64,000 nucleotides of DNA from Stappia indica (GCF_020177335.1 NZ_JAIVMG010000007.1:124001-188000); one strand, 5' to 3'. Counted from the first letter of the stretch, positions 1 to 8,143 are shown. The notes: generated by a model not told the origin, from the letters alone. Numbers and translations are program-made.

Positions 1-42
1 CAAGGCGAGGTCCGCTTCATCCCGCTGCCGATCGACAAGTAA
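1..42 (+). CDS. C-terminal fragment of an unidentified protein
   Basis: An open frame enters from the left edge and stops at TAA 40-42. Only 13 residues are visible, ending GEVRFIPLPIDK, too few to name a family. The frame is convergent with serB, and a strong hairpin lies between the two genes, which supports this being a real 3' end. In related genomes a DegP-like protease often sits near serB, but nothing in these residues proves that identity. Confidence 0.5.
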   Translation, partial: QGEVRFIPLPIDK

Positions 43-106
43 TCGCAAGCCCTGGCGGGCGAGCGCCCGCCGGGCCGAGGCAAACGCCTCACGCGCAAGC
101 AACAAC

Positions 107-142
107 AAAAAGGCCGCCGCGCCATTGGCGCGGCGGCCTTTT
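107..142. terminator. Bidirectional rho-independent terminator
   Basis: A near-perfect GC-rich stem (aaggccgccgcgcc, loop attg, complementary arm) is flanked by an A-run on the left and a T-run on the right. It can therefore stop transcription of both the left-edge gene and the convergent serB. Confidence 0.85.
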
Positions 143-178
143 GCATGATGACCCCAGCGGCCGAAGCCCCCCGTCTTG

Positions 179-1078
179 TCAGTCGACCTCGGCAAACTCC
201 TCGACCCCATAGCCCTGCAGGTAAAGCAGCGCCGTCAGATCGCCATGTTCGATCCGCGCATCCGCCGCCGCACCGACTGCCGGCTTGGCATGATAGGCAA
301 CCCCCAGCCCCGCCAACTCGATCATCGACAGGTCATTGGCGCCGTCGCCCACCGCAAGGGCCGCCTCGGCCGCAAGGCCCTGTTCGGCCAGAAGCTCCAC
401 GAGCCGTTGCCGCTTGGCTTCCCGTCCCAGAATCGGCTCGCCGACCTTGCCGGTCAGCTTGTCATCTTCGATCATCAGCGTATTGGCGCGATGCTCGTGA
501 AACCCCACGGCCCTGGCGATGCGGGTCGTAAAGGCGGTGAACCCGCCGGACACGAGCGCACAATAGGCGCCATTGGCGCGCATAGTGCACACCAGCGTGC
601 GCGCGCCGGGCGTGAGGGTGATGCTCTCCGCGATCACCTTGTCGATCACCGAGGCATCGAGGCCGGCCAGCATCCCCGCACGCTCGCGCAGGGCCGGCTC
701 GAACTCCAGCTCGCCGCGCATCGCCCGTTCGGTAATTGCGGCGATTTCCGCCTTGCGACCGACCATCGCCGCCAGTTCGTCGATACATTCCTGGCCGATC
801 ATGGTGGAGTCCATATCGGCGATCAGCAGGCGCTTGCGCCGGCCCTCGCTGTTTTGCACAAACACATCAAGCGGCGCATCGCCGATCGCGGCACGCAGCG
901 CCTGTTCATGCACGCCCGGATCGACAGCGCCGCCAGCGAATGCGATATCAACCGCAACACCGGGATTGAGTGTCTCGATGCCGGCCACATCGGGCAGCTC
1001 CCGGGCAAGCCGGGCGGCAAGATCATCGGTGAGCACCGGCGTCTTCGGATCGGCAAGGATCGTTGCGACCTGGGTCAT
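179..1078 (-). CDS. serB: Phosphoserine phosphatase
   Basis: The protein (299 aa) dephosphorylates O-phosphoserine to L-serine, the last step of serine biosynthesis, in the cytoplasm. HAD motif I is DMDST at residues 88-92 (Asp88 nucleophile, Asp90 acid/base). The C-terminal motif GDGANDLSM supplies the Mg-binding aspartates. The N-terminal ~80 residues form the regulatory extension usual in proteobacterial SerB. The start is the ATG at 1078, where homology begins; a longer open frame upstream runs into miaA and lacks family resemblance. The gene is divergent from miaA, with 35 bp between the starts. Confidence 0.95.
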   Translation of the reverse strand: MTQVATILADPKTPVLTDDLAARLARELPDVAGIETLNPGVAVDIAFAGGAVDPGVHEQALRAAIGDAPLDVFVQNSEGRRKRLLIADMDSTMIGQECIDELAAMVGRKAEIAAITERAMRGELEFEPALRERAGMLAGLDASVIDKVIAESITLTPGARTLVCTMRANGAYCALVSGGFTAFTTRIARAVGFHEHRANTLMIEDDKLTGKVGEPILGREAKRQRLVELLAEQGLAAEAALAVGDGANDLSMIELAGLGVAYHAKPAVGAAADARIEHGDLTALLYLQGYGVEEFAEVD

Positions 1079-1113
1079 CGTGCGGCAAGGTCCTTCAAAG
1101 AGGGGAAAGAGAA

Positions 1114-2043
1114 TTGGCGGAACAGGTGGTGTTGATAGCCGGGCCGACGGCAAGCGGCAAGTCGGCGCTGGCATTGGTGCTGGCCGAGCGCCTCGGCGCG
1201 ATGATCGTCAACGCCGACTCCATGCAGGTCTATGCCGACCTCGACATCCTCACCGCCCGCCCCGGCGCGGAGGACCTGGCACGGGCCGAACACCGCCTCT
1301 ATGGCCACGTGGACCCGGCCCGGCGCTACTCCGTCGCCCAGTGGCTCGAAGAGGTCGGCGCGGTGCTGGACGAGGCCGCCGAACGCCAGCAGCCGGCAAT
1401 CATCGTCGGCGGCACCGGGCTCTACTTCACCGCGCTGACGCAAGGGCTCTCCAGCGTGCCGCCGATCCCACCTGAGATCCGCGAGAAATGGCGCGCTGCG
1501 GCCAGCGCCCCGGCCGGCTGGCTGCACGCCAATCTGGCCGAGCGGGATCCGGCGATGGCAGAGCGTCTGAAACCGGGCGATACCCAACGGCTGATCCGCG
1601 CGCTGGAGGTCATCGAGGGAACCGGCCAGTCGCTGCTGCACTGGCAGCAGACCGCTGGCCCGGCCCGGGTGGGCCCGGAGGCACCGCGTCTGGTGCTTGC
1701 CCCGCCCCGCCCCTGGCTGCATGCCCGGATCGGCGAGCGTTTCGATGCCATGATCGCCGCCGGCGCGGTGGAGGAAGCCCGCCGTGTTTGCGCCCGCCAG
1801 CTTGCCCCCGCCCTTCCGGCGATGAAGGCCATCGGCCTGCGCGAACTTGGGGCGCTGCCTGCGGACCTTTCCGGACTGGACCACGCTTGCGAACGGTCGA
1901 AAACCGAGACCCGGCGCTTTGCCAAGCGGCAGGAAACCTTCTTTCGCGGCCAATTGGGCGACTGGCCACGCGCCGATCCGAGCAGCAGCACTCCGGAGCA
2001 GCTTGCCGCGCCCCTGGCCGAGCTGTTGGTTACTGGAAATTAA
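1114..2043 (+). CDS. miaA: tRNA dimethylallyltransferase
   Basis: The protein (309 aa) transfers a dimethylallyl group to A37 of tRNAs that read UNN codons. The P-loop is GPTASGKS (residues 10-17), followed by the NADSMQVY and VGGTGLYF motifs of the family. I chose a TTG start at 1114 because it is preceded by the purine-rich sequence aggggaaagag and puts the P-loop at the expected place. The longer in-frame start at 1063 would overlap serB and adds a non-homologous tail. The serB-miaA divergent arrangement is common in Rhizobiales. Confidence 0.93.
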   Translation: MAEQVVLIAGPTASGKSALALVLAERLGAMIVNADSMQVYADLDILTARPGAEDLARAEHRLYGHVDPARRYSVAQWLEEVGAVLDEAAERQQPAIIVGGTGLYFTALTQGLSSVPPIPPEIREKWRAAASAPAGWLHANLAERDPAMAERLKPGDTQRLIRALEVIEGTGQSLLHWQQTAGPARVGPEAPRLVLAPPRPWLHARIGERFDAMIAAGAVEEARRVCARQLAPALPAMKAIGLRELGALPADLSGLDHACERSKTETRRFAKRQETFFRGQLGDWPRADPSSSTPEQLAAPLAELLVTGN

Positions 2044-2112
2044 CGAAAAATCGCCTTTCGGTTGAAACGCCCTGATTTTAGCACAATCCTCGGCTATCCC
2101 TCTTGCCAGCTT

Positions 2113-2141
2113 TTGGAGAGCGTTTCCCAGCCTGATAAAAT
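2113..2141 (+). promoter_or_regulatory. Putative sigma-70 promoter for the GNAT gene
   Basis: A -35-like TTGGAG and a -10-like TAAAAT are separated by exactly 17 bp. They lie about 110 bp upstream of the acetyltransferase start, in the otherwise featureless 2044-2252 gap. Confidence 0.5.
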
Positions 2142-2252
2142 CTCGACATCGTCGGACATCTGTCGTGATTTGGCTGTAACATCGCCTGTAGCGCGCACGG
2201 GAGGAGAAACCGTTCGCAGCGCTAGCAAAAAACATACAACAGGGAGGACGGC

Positions 2253-2795
2253 ATGGTGGATACCCCCATCCTTGCAACGGACCGGATGATGCTGCGCACG
2301 TTCAACGCACGGGATCTGGACGATCTGCACGCATTGCACGCCGATCCCGATGTAAACCGCTATCTCGGATCCCATGAGATCATCGACAGCCGGGCCGATG
2401 CCAAGCGCCACCTCACCGATTACATCACCGGCCAGGAGCGGCGCGGCTTCAGCCAGTGGAAGGTGATCCTGCACGACGGCACCTTTGTCGGCCGGGCCGG
2501 CTTTTCGGTCTATCCGGAAACCTCCGAGGTCGCGCTCAGCATCTGCCTGATCGCCAGGTACTGGGGGCGCGGCTATGCTTCCGAACTGACCGCCGCGCTG
2601 GTCGAATGGTTCTTCGAGCGGACCTATTTCACCCATCTCATCGCCTTCGTCGCCAGCGGCAACGAGCCGGCACGGCGGATGATGGAAAGCATCGGCTTCC
2701 GTCTGCGCCAGCGCACCCGGATCAACGAGGAAGCGTTCGATTGCCTGCAGATCCTCTCGCCAGCGCTGGAACGCCGCTTCGCCAACGCCGGCTGA
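2253..2795 (+). CDS. GNAT-family N-acetyltransferase (RimJ/RimL-like)
   Basis: The protein (180 aa) has the GNAT fold of the RimJ/RimL type: an N-terminal TDRMMLRTF strand, a central sheet, and an acetyl-CoA loop YWGRGYASEL near residues 107-116, followed by NEPARRMMESIGF. It should acetylate an amino group of a protein N-terminus or small molecule; the substrate cannot be read from the sequence. The start is supported by gggaggacggc just upstream. It appears monocistronic, with its own promoter upstream and hairpins downstream. Confidence 0.85.
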   Translation: MVDTPILATDRMMLRTFNARDLDDLHALHADPDVNRYLGSHEIIDSRADAKRHLTDYITGQERRGFSQWKVILHDGTFVGRAGFSVYPETSEVALSICLIARYWGRGYASELTAALVEWFFERTYFTHLIAFVASGNEPARRMMESIGFRLRQRTRINEEAFDCLQILSPALERRFANAG

Positions 2796-2891
2796 CCTGG
2801 CCCCTTCAGGAGGGTGATGGCAGGACTTCCCTGGAAAGAGGCTCCCGAAAAACGGGCGCCAGGAATGTGACGACAAGGCACCCAGGGGGCG

Positions 2892-2936
2892 CTGCGTCTT
2901 CCCGGGTCGCGCTGGCGCTTGCCCGGGAAGACGCAG
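2892..2936. repeat. 15-bp perfect inverted repeat (hairpin)
   Basis: Arms ctgcgtcttcccggg and its exact complement flank a 15-nt loop, 97 bp after the acetyltransferase stop. No T-run follows, so it is not a canonical terminator. It could protect the 3' end of the transcript or be a small repeat element. Confidence 0.6.
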
Positions 2937-2978
2937 AATGAACCTTTGCCCTTTGTCAGCGGTCGAAAGCCCACGAAA

Positions 2979-3003
2979 AAGCCCCCGGCAAGACCGGGGG
3001 CTT
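2979..3003. terminator. Rho-independent terminator of leuA
   Basis: The stem aagcccccgg / ccgggggctt has a 5-nt loop. Read on the minus strand it ends in a T-run (CTTTTTCG) 33 bp after the leuA stop. The T-rich right flank could also stop plus-strand transcripts. Confidence 0.85.
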
Positions 3004-3035
3004 TCTTCTTGATCGGATTGCGGCGGCGATGGCCG

Positions 3036-4583
3036 TCAGACCGCGCGCAGCTCGTGATGATCGGGGCGGTTCTGCCGTGCCATCAACCGGTTGAGCGCGG
3101 AAACATAGGCCCGGGCCGACGCCACCAGCGTATCGGTATCCGCACCCTTGCCGGTCGCCATGCGGCCGTTCTGCTCCAGCCGCACCGAGACTTCCGCCTG
3201 CGCGTCCGTCCCCTCGGTCACCGCGTGGACCTGATAGAGCGACAGGTTTGCCTCATGCGGCACGATCTCCTTGATGGCGTTGAAGGTCGCATCCACCGGC
3301 CCGTCGCCGGAGCATTCCCGGGTTTCGTGGCGGCCATTCACATCCATGGTCAGGATCGCCTTCTGCGGCCCGCCGGTGCCAGCGATCACCGTCAGGGCGA
3401 TCACCTTGATCTGCTCGCCCTGGGTGGCGATCTCGTTCTCCACGAGCGCCTCGATATCCTCGTCGTAGATGTGCTTCTTGCGGTCGGCCAGATCCTTGAA
3501 GCGGCGGAACGCCTCCTCGAAGGCATTGTCGCCAATCTCGTAGCCCAACTCCTCCAGCTTCTGGCGGAAGGCGTGGCGGCCGGAATGCTTGCCCATCACC
3601 AGCGAGGTTTCCTTCACCCCGACGTCTTCCGGGCGCATGATCTCGTAGGTCTCGGCGTTTTTCAGCATCCCGTCCTGGTGGATGCCGCTCTCATGGGCGA
3701 AGGCGTTCTTGCCGACGATGGCCTTGTTGTACTGCACCGGAAAACCGGAGACCGCCGACACCAGCTTGGAGGCCCGCGTCACGAATTTCGGATCGACGGA
3801 ACAGTCATAAGGCAGCACATCAGCGCGGGTCCGCAGCGCCATGACGATCTCTTCCAGCGCCGCGTTGCCGGCCCGCTCGCCCAGACCGTTGATGGTGCAT
3901 TCGATCTGCCGCGCGCCGCCGGCGACACCGGCCAGCGAGTTGGCAACCGCCAGCCCCAGGTCGTTGTGGCAATGCACGGAGAAGATCGCCTTGTCCGCAT
4001 CCGGAACCGCGTTGCGGATCGCCTCGAACATCGCCCGATATTCGTCCGGCGTGGCATAGCCCACCGTGTCGGGCAGGTTGATCGTGGTGGCGCCGGCGCG
4101 AATCGCCGCCTCGACGCAGCGGCTGAGATACGCGATCGGCGTGCGGGTGGCGTCCATCGCCGACCATTCCACATCGTCGATCAGGTTGCGCGCCCGGCTC
4201 ACCGTCGAGGTGATGATCTCCAAAACCTCTTCCTCGGTCTTCTTCATCTGGAACTCCAGATGGATCGGCGAGGTGGAAACGAAGGTATGGATACGGCCGC
4301 GGCGCGCATAGCGCACCGCATCGCCTGCCCGGTCGATATCGGCATTGATCGCCCGCGCCAGACCGGCGATCACCGCCTTGTCGGCGCGCTTGGCGATTTC
4401 GCACACCGCCTCGAAATCGCCGTTGGAGGCGATCGGGAACCCGGCTTCGATGATATCGACGCCCATGTCATCGAGAATCTCGGCGACCTGCAGCTTCTCC
4501 TCCAGCGTCATCGACGCGCCGGGGGATTGCTCGCCATCGCGCAAGGTGGTGTCGAAAATTGCTACGTGATCCTGACCAGACAT
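3036..4583 (-). CDS. leuA: 2-isopropylmalate synthase
   Basis: The protein (515 aa) condenses 2-oxoisovalerate with acetyl-CoA, the committed step of leucine synthesis. The N-terminal TIM barrel opens with [13 protein letters not shown] (Arg15-Asp16 catalytic/metal residues), and the divalent metal site HCHNDLGLA lies near the middle. The C-terminal ~120 residues form the allosteric leucine-sensing domain. Full length (about 515) matches the family. It lies downstream of ilvIH on the same strand but has its own leader with a Leu-codon run, so it is probably a separate transcription unit. Confidence 0.96.
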   Translation of the reverse strand: MSGQDHVAIFDTTLRDGEQSPGASMTLEEKLQVAEILDDMGVDIIEAGFPIASNGDFEAVCEIAKRADKAVIAGLARAINADIDRAGDAVRYARRGRIHTFVSTSPIHLEFQMKKTEEEVLEIITSTVSRARNLIDDVEWSAMDATRTPIAYLSRCVEAAIRAGATTINLPDTVGYATPDEYRAMFEAIRNAVPDADKAIFSVHCHNDLGLAVANSLAGVAGGARQIECTINGLGERAGNAALEEIVMALRTRADVLPYDCSVDPKFVTRASKLVSAVSGFPVQYNKAIVGKNAFAHESGIHQDGMLKNAETYEIMRPEDVGVKETSLVMGKHSGRHAFRQKLEELGYEIGDNAFEEAFRRFKDLADRKKHIYDEDIEALVENEIATQGEQIKVIALTVIAGTGGPQKAILTMDVNGRHETRECSGDGPVDATFNAIKEIVPHEANLSLYQVHAVTEGTDAQAEVSVRLEQNGRMATGKGADTDTLVASARAYVSALNRLMARQNRPDHHELRAV

Positions 4584-4684
4584 GGGTTCGGTGCCTTCCG
4601 TTTTGCAGCTCTCCGCCGGCTGTCGCAGTGCGAGCCTGTCACGCGGGAGCGATCGTCAGATACTTTGGGAGGGTGTCGTCATAT

Positions 4685-4732
4685 CCCCTGAGTGCCCGCC
4701 CACGTTGATCCGGGGCAGCCGACGCTCAGGGG
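4685..4732 (-). promoter_or_regulatory. Hairpin in the leuA leader, abutting the leader-peptide stop
   Basis: The 8-bp arms CCCCTGAG (4685-4692) and CTCAGGGG (4725-4732) pair. On the minus strand the first arm overlaps the last codon and stop codon of the leader peptide, so a ribosome stalled on the Leu codons at 4738-4749 would cover it. No U-tract follows, so the regulatory outcome (Rho-dependent termination, or control of translation) is an inference. Confidence 0.55.
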
Positions 4733-4827
4733 CTGGTAAGGAGAAGGAGACCGCCATGACGAAGGCATCCGCCGCGCGTTGCCCGCGCGTCGATCGCAAA
4801 AGCGGCGATGGTGCCAGCGGCGATCAT
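4726..4827 (-). CDS. leuL: leuA leader peptide with four consecutive Leu codons
   Basis: A 33-codon frame opens with ATG at 4827 and ends ...GGLLLLTSP, with Leu codons CTC CTT CTC CTT at 4738-4749. It lies 143 nt upstream of leuA and in the same direction. A hairpin begins at its stop codon. This is the layout of an amino-acid-sensing leader: scarcity of leucyl-tRNA stalls the ribosome and changes downstream RNA folding. The exact start is uncertain, as the upstream ribosome site (ggacgag) is weak. Confidence 0.7.
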   Translation of the reverse strand: MIAAGTIAAFAIDARATRGGCLRHGGLLLLTSP

Positions 4828-4925
4828 GCGTCTCGTCCAGATCCTGTCTCACCCTCCGTCACGGCGACGGAGGCAACCTCGACAACGTTGCGTCCCACAA
4901 GTGAACGAAGCGTTAACGAGGCTCT

Positions 4926-4954
4926 TTGGTAGCCGATCGGCCTTGCTGTTGCAA
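4926..4954 (-). promoter_or_regulatory. Candidate leuA promoter
   Basis: On the minus strand TTGCAA and TACCAA are spaced by 17 bp, about 100 bp upstream of the leuA leader peptide. The -35 element overlaps a small hairpin (4940-4959), so the call is tentative. Confidence 0.35.
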
Positions 4955-4965
4955 GGCCGCTGATT

Positions 4966-4995
4966 GGCGCGGACCGCCTCCCAAGGGTCCGCGCC
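4966..4995 (-). terminator. Terminator-like hairpin after ilvH
   Basis: A perfect 10-bp stem (ggcgcggacc and its complement) with a 10-nt loop lies 7 bp past the ilvH stop. A second 8-bp hairpin follows at 4940-4959. Neither has a clear T-run, so they may work as 3' stabilisers or weak terminators. Confidence 0.5.
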
Positions 4996-5002
4996 AAAAT
5001 TC

Positions 5003-5575
5003 TCAGAGCCCTTCGGCACCCCGCTGCAGGGCGGCAACGCCGGAGCGCGACACCTCGACCAGCCCGAGCGGCTTCAGGATCGAGATGAACTGATCCACCT
5101 TGTTGGTCCGGCCGGTGATCTCGAACACGAAATGCTCGGCGGTGGCGTCGATCACCGTTGCCCGGAACGCATCGGCCAGGCGCAAGGCTTCCAGCCGCTT
5201 CTCGCCAACCCCGGCCACCTTGATCAGCGCCAGTTCCCGCTCCAGCGGCTTTTCGAAATTGCGCCCGCGCGCCTCCACCGTCAGGTTGGTCACCCGGTGG
5301 ATCGGCACCAGCCGCTCAAGCTGATGGTGGATCTGCTCGATCACCAGCGGCGTGCCGGTGGTGACGATGGTGATCCGCGACAGGTGCTTCTCGTGCTCGG
5401 TCTCCGACACGGTCAGGCTGTCGATGTTGTAGCCCCGACCGGAGAACAGACCGATCACCCGGGCAAGAACGCCCGGTTCGTTGTCGACCAGTACCGATAG
5501 CGTATGGCTTTCGGGCGTTTCGGTGACCGCGGCCATGAAATAGGCGGACGGTGCGTTGAGGTTCTGCGCGTTCAT
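5003..5575 (-). CDS. ilvH: Acetolactate synthase small (regulatory) subunit
   Basis: The protein (190 aa) binds valine and regulates the IlvI catalytic subunit. The N-terminal ACT domain is visible in VDNEPGVLARVIGLFSGRGY, followed by the second half of the ALS small-subunit domain (GVGEKRLEALRLADAF). I chose the ATG at 5575, which has gggaaaga upstream. An alternative GTG at 5596 would overlap the ilvI stop in a GTGA arrangement. It is co-transcribed with ilvI. Confidence 0.94.
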   Translation of the reverse strand: MNAQNLNAPSAYFMAAVTETPESHTLSVLVDNEPGVLARVIGLFSGRGYNIDSLTVSETEHEKHLSRITIVTTGTPLVIEQIHHQLERLVPIHRVTNLTVEARGRNFEKPLERELALIKVAGVGEKRLEALRLADAFRATVIDATAEHFVFEITGRTNKVDQFISILKPLGLVEVSRSGVAALQRGAEGL

Positions 5576-5592
5576 CAGTCTGTCTTTCCCGT

Positions 5593-7359
5593 TCACACCA
5601 GTGCCTTGCCATCCGCGGAAATCGCATTGGCGATCGCTTCGTCATTGGCCTCGTCCGGCAACAACATCTCGTTATGCGCCTTCCCGGAGGGAATCATCGG
5701 GAAGCAGTTGGTGAGATTGGCCACGCGGCAATCGAAGATCACCGGCTTGGGCGTGGCGATCATCTCATCGAGCGCCGCGTCGAGATCCGCCGGCTTGTCG
5801 ACCCGGATGCCATGTCCGCCATAGGCCTCGGCCAGCTTCACGAAATCGGGCAGGCTTTCCATGTAGGAATGGGACAGCCGGTTGCCGTGCAGCAGCTGCT
5901 GCCACTGGCGCACCATGCCCATGTACTGGTTGTTCAGAATGAACACCTTGACCGGCAACCCGAACTGCACGGCGGTCGACATTTCCTGAATGTTCATCAG
6001 GATCGACGCATCGCCGGCGATATCGACACACAGCGCCTCCGGATGGGCCACCTGGGCGCCGATCGCCGCCGGCAGGCCATAGCCCATGGTGCCAAGGCCG
6101 CCGGAGGTGAGCCAGTGGTTCGGCTCCTCGAAGCCGAAGAACTGCGCCGCCCACATCTGGTGCTGGCCGACCTCGGTCGAGACATAGGTCTCCCGCCCCT
6201 TGGTCTTCTCATAGAGCCGCTGGATCGCGTATTGCGGCATGATGATGTCTTCCGACGGGCGATAGGCGAGCGAGTTGCGCGCGCGCCAGCCATCGATCTG
6301 CGACCACCAGCCATCGAGCGCCGCCTTGTCGATCTGGTGCGACCCGGTGCGCCACAGCCGCACCATGTCCTCCAGCACGTGAGCAACATCGCCGACGATC
6401 GGAATATCGACGGTCACCGTCTTGTTGATCGACGAGGGGTCGATATCGACATGCACCTTCAGCGAGTTCGGCGAGAACGCATCGAGCCGGCCGGTGATGC
6501 GGTCGTCGAACCGGGCGCCAATGTTGATCATGACATCGCAGTCATGCATCGCCATGTTGGCTTCATAGGTGCCGTGCATTCCCAGCATCCCGAGCCACTG
6601 CTTGCCGGACGCGGGAAAGGCACCCAGCCCCATCAGCGTCGAGGTGATCGGCGCCCCGGTCAGCTCGACCAGTTCGCGCAGCAGCTGGCAGGCGGCCGGG
6701 CCGGAGTTGATCACGCCGCCGCCGGTGTAAAAGACCGGTCGGCGCGCATGCGCGAGCAGTTCCACCGCCCGGCGGATCGCATCCATGTCGCCCTTCACGC
6801 GCGGCCGGTAGCTCTTGTGCGCCACATGCCGCGGCCCTTCGTATTCGCCGGTGGCGAACTGGACATCCTTGGGAATGTCGATCACGACCGGGCCGGGCCG
6901 GCCGGTGGTGGCGACATAGAAAGCCTCGTGCAGAATACGCGGCAGATCCTCCACCCGGCGCACCAGCCAGTTGTGCTTGGTGCAAGGGCGGGTGATTCCC
7001 ACCGTGTCGCATTCCTGGAAGGCGTCATTGCCGATCAGATTGGTCGGGACCTGGCCGGTGATGCAGACCATCGGAATGGAATCGAGCATCGCGTCCGCCA
7101 GGGCGGTGACCATGTTGGTGGCACCGGGACCGGAGGTCACCAGGACGACGCCCGGCTTGCCGGTGGAGCGGGCATAGCCCTCCGCCGCGTGCCCGGCGCC
7201 CTGCTCGTGCCTTACCAGAACATGCCGCACCGCGTCCTGCTGGATAATCTCGTCGTAAATCGGAAGCACGGCGCCACCGGGATAGCCAAAAACATGCTCA
7301 ACCCCTTGGTCCTTGAGTGCCTGGAGCACCATCTCGGCGCCGGTCATCTCGCGCTTCAT
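5593..7359 (-). CDS. ilvI: Acetolactate synthase large (catalytic) subunit
   Basis: The protein (588 aa) is a thiamine-diphosphate and FAD enzyme that makes acetolactate or acetohydroxybutyrate, the first common step to valine, leucine and isoleucine. The N-terminal ThDP region includes EQGAGHAAEGYARSTGKPG with the catalytic glutamate. The C-terminal ThDP-binding stretch is GDASILMNIQEM...NN. The start ATG at 7359 is preceded by gaggac. A 270-nt leader with an attenuator controls it. Confidence 0.96.
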   Translation of the reverse strand: MKREMTGAEMVLQALKDQGVEHVFGYPGGAVLPIYDEIIQQDAVRHVLVRHEQGAGHAAEGYARSTGKPGVVLVTSGPGATNMVTALADAMLDSIPMVCITGQVPTNLIGNDAFQECDTVGITRPCTKHNWLVRRVEDLPRILHEAFYVATTGRPGPVVIDIPKDVQFATGEYEGPRHVAHKSYRPRVKGDMDAIRRAVELLAHARRPVFYTGGGVINSGPAACQLLRELVELTGAPITSTLMGLGAFPASGKQWLGMLGMHGTYEANMAMHDCDVMINIGARFDDRITGRLDAFSPNSLKVHVDIDPSSINKTVTVDIPIVGDVAHVLEDMVRLWRTGSHQIDKAALDGWWSQIDGWRARNSLAYRPSEDIIMPQYAIQRLYEKTKGRETYVSTEVGQHQMWAAQFFGFEEPNHWLTSGGLGTMGYGLPAAIGAQVAHPEALCVDIAGDASILMNIQEMSTAVQFGLPVKVFILNNQYMGMVRQWQQLLHGNRLSHSYMESLPDFVKLAEAYGGHGIRVDKPADLDAALDEMIATPKPVIFDCRVANLTNCFPMIPSGKAHNEMLLPDEANDEAIANAISADGKALV

Positions 7360-7444
7360 GTCTAAAGTCCTCGATTATCGCAACGTGCGGTTCGCTTCAT
7401 GTCTTCGTTCACGGCCATGCCCTGCGCAGTGGCTTCGGGCAATA

Positions 7445-7467
7445 AAAAAGGCCCCCGAGGAGGCCTT
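7445..7467 (-). terminator. ilvIH attenuator (intrinsic terminator in the leader)
   Basis: On the minus strand the stem aaggcctcc / gggggcctt has a 3-nt loop and is followed by a run of T. It lies 86 nt upstream of ilvI and 29 nt downstream of the leader-peptide stop. A terminator between promoter and first gene is the signature of attenuation. Confidence 0.85.
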
Positions 7468-7470
7468 GAC

Positions 7471-7517
7471 GCGCGCTGTCGTTCCGGGAAGGGGATCACA
7501 TCCCCCCGGCAGCGCGC
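7471..7517 (-). promoter_or_regulatory. Pause hairpin overlapping the end of the ilv leader peptide
   Basis: GCGCGCTG (7471-7478) pairs with CAGCGCGC (7510-7517), with further internal pairing. The 5' arm on the RNA covers leader codons Lys14-Ala17, a few nucleotides after the Ile/Leu/Val codons. A stalled ribosome would disrupt it and free the other arm for an antiterminator fold. Confidence 0.65.
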
Positions 7518-7558
7518 TTCCCTACTACAAGAATGAGCCCGATGCCCATCATCGCCAT
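7496..7558 (-). CDS. ilvL: ilvIH leader peptide, rich in Ile/Leu/Val
   Basis: A 20-codon frame encodes MAMMGIGLILVVGKRAAGGM and stops with TGA at 7496-7498. Ile, Leu, Ile, Leu, Val and Val codons fall within seven positions (residues 6-12), matching the three end products of the IlvIH pathway. A purine-rich gaaagg precedes the ATG. It is followed by a pause hairpin and an intrinsic terminator ahead of ilvI, a complete classical attenuator. It is too short for routine gene callers. Confidence 0.85.
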   Translation of the reverse strand: MAMMGIGLILVVGKRAAGGM

Positions 7559-7629
7559 AGCCTTTCGAACAGGTGTCACCCTGGCAGGGTCGCAACACAA
7601 TCCCGCGACATCTGCTCTTGGTGCGGCGC

Positions 7630-7658
7630 AAGGTAGACGCCCCCCGGGAGAGGGTCAA
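7630..7658 (-). promoter_or_regulatory. Promoter of the ilvIH leader transcript
   Basis: On the minus strand TTGACC and TACCTT are spaced by exactly 17 bp, about 70 bp upstream of the leader-peptide ATG. The same -35 hexamer, a near-identical -10 (TACCTG) and the same spacing occur at the rnpB promoter in this window. The rest of 7659-7849 shows no gene I can support. Confidence 0.75.
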
Positions 7659-7849
7659 GCGCACTTGTCAGGAAATTTCGTAAAAATGCGCCCGGGCTTG
7701 CCGAAAGTTTCGGCCCCTTCTTTTCATGCCTCTGACCCCGGTCACGCCGCGCTTTTTTTCCAAGGCGCCGGAAACCGGCAAATTCCTGCGACATTGCGAA
7801 GTTTTCCCCAGCCCTGACACGATCACAGCGATTTTATTTCAGGTTTCGC

Positions 7850-7878
7850 TTGAAAGCACCGGGCCAGCTTTGTATATA
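7850..7878 (+). promoter_or_regulatory. tRNA-Lys promoter
   Basis: TTGAAA and TATATA are separated by 17 bp, about 60 bp upstream of the mature tRNA. This is close to the housekeeping sigma consensus. Confidence 0.75.
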
Positions 7879-7937
7879 CCCGATCCAGACGGGCGGCGCG
7901 GAACGCACCACCGCCCGGCGACGCCGAAACGGCGAGT

Positions 7938-8013
7938 GGGTGTATAGCTCAGTTGGTAGAGCAGCTGACTCTTAATCAGCCGGTCCTGGGTTCGAATCCC
8001 CGTGCACCCACCA
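7938..8013 (+). tRNA. tRNA-Lys (anticodon CUU)
   Basis: The acceptor strands GGGTGTA and TGCACCC pair (one G-T). The D-arm, the anticodon loop CTCTTAA (anticodon CTT) and the T-arm GGTTCGAATCC are canonical. CCA is encoded at 8011-8013. It decodes AAG lysine codons. Confidence 0.97.
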
Positions 8014-8100
8014 CTCCCCCCTTTCAAAAGACACGGACAAGGTCACCGGACGCGCGCGGCAAGGAGCAGCGCGGGATATGTCTGTTTGCACCTCCCGCCC

Positions 8101-8143
8101 ATGGACGCTGCACCGGAAGGAGGACCAATGCACTGCATGTCTG
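8101..8143 (+). repeat. Left copy of a diverged direct repeat flanking the AT-rich acetyltransferase
   Basis: It matches 9335-9377 at 33 of 43 positions without gaps. The right copy covers the ribosome-binding site and first codons of the extensin-like gene (ggaaggaagactg then ATG). The left copy keeps the same ggaaggagga and an ATGCACTGCATGTCTG start but leads into a dead-end frame, so it looks like a truncated second copy of that gene's 5' end. Confidence 0.6.

Noticed and set aside
1063-1113. Longer miaA start at 1063.
   Set aside because: It overlaps the serB start and adds a non-homologous tail; the TTG at 1114 has the ribosome site and family N-terminus.
4726-4758. Alternative minus-strand peptide starting at 4758 (MAVSFSLPAPERR...) as the leuA leader.
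   Set aside because: It is in another frame and has no Leu run; the frame ending GGLLLLTSP fits the leader role much better.
4756-4932. Plus-strand frame of 58 codons with what looks like a very strong Shine-Dalgarno (aaggagaaggag).
   Set aside because: The purine run is the complement of the four Leu codons of the leuA leader peptide on the other strand. The encoded peptide has no family likeness, so the leader explains the sequence.
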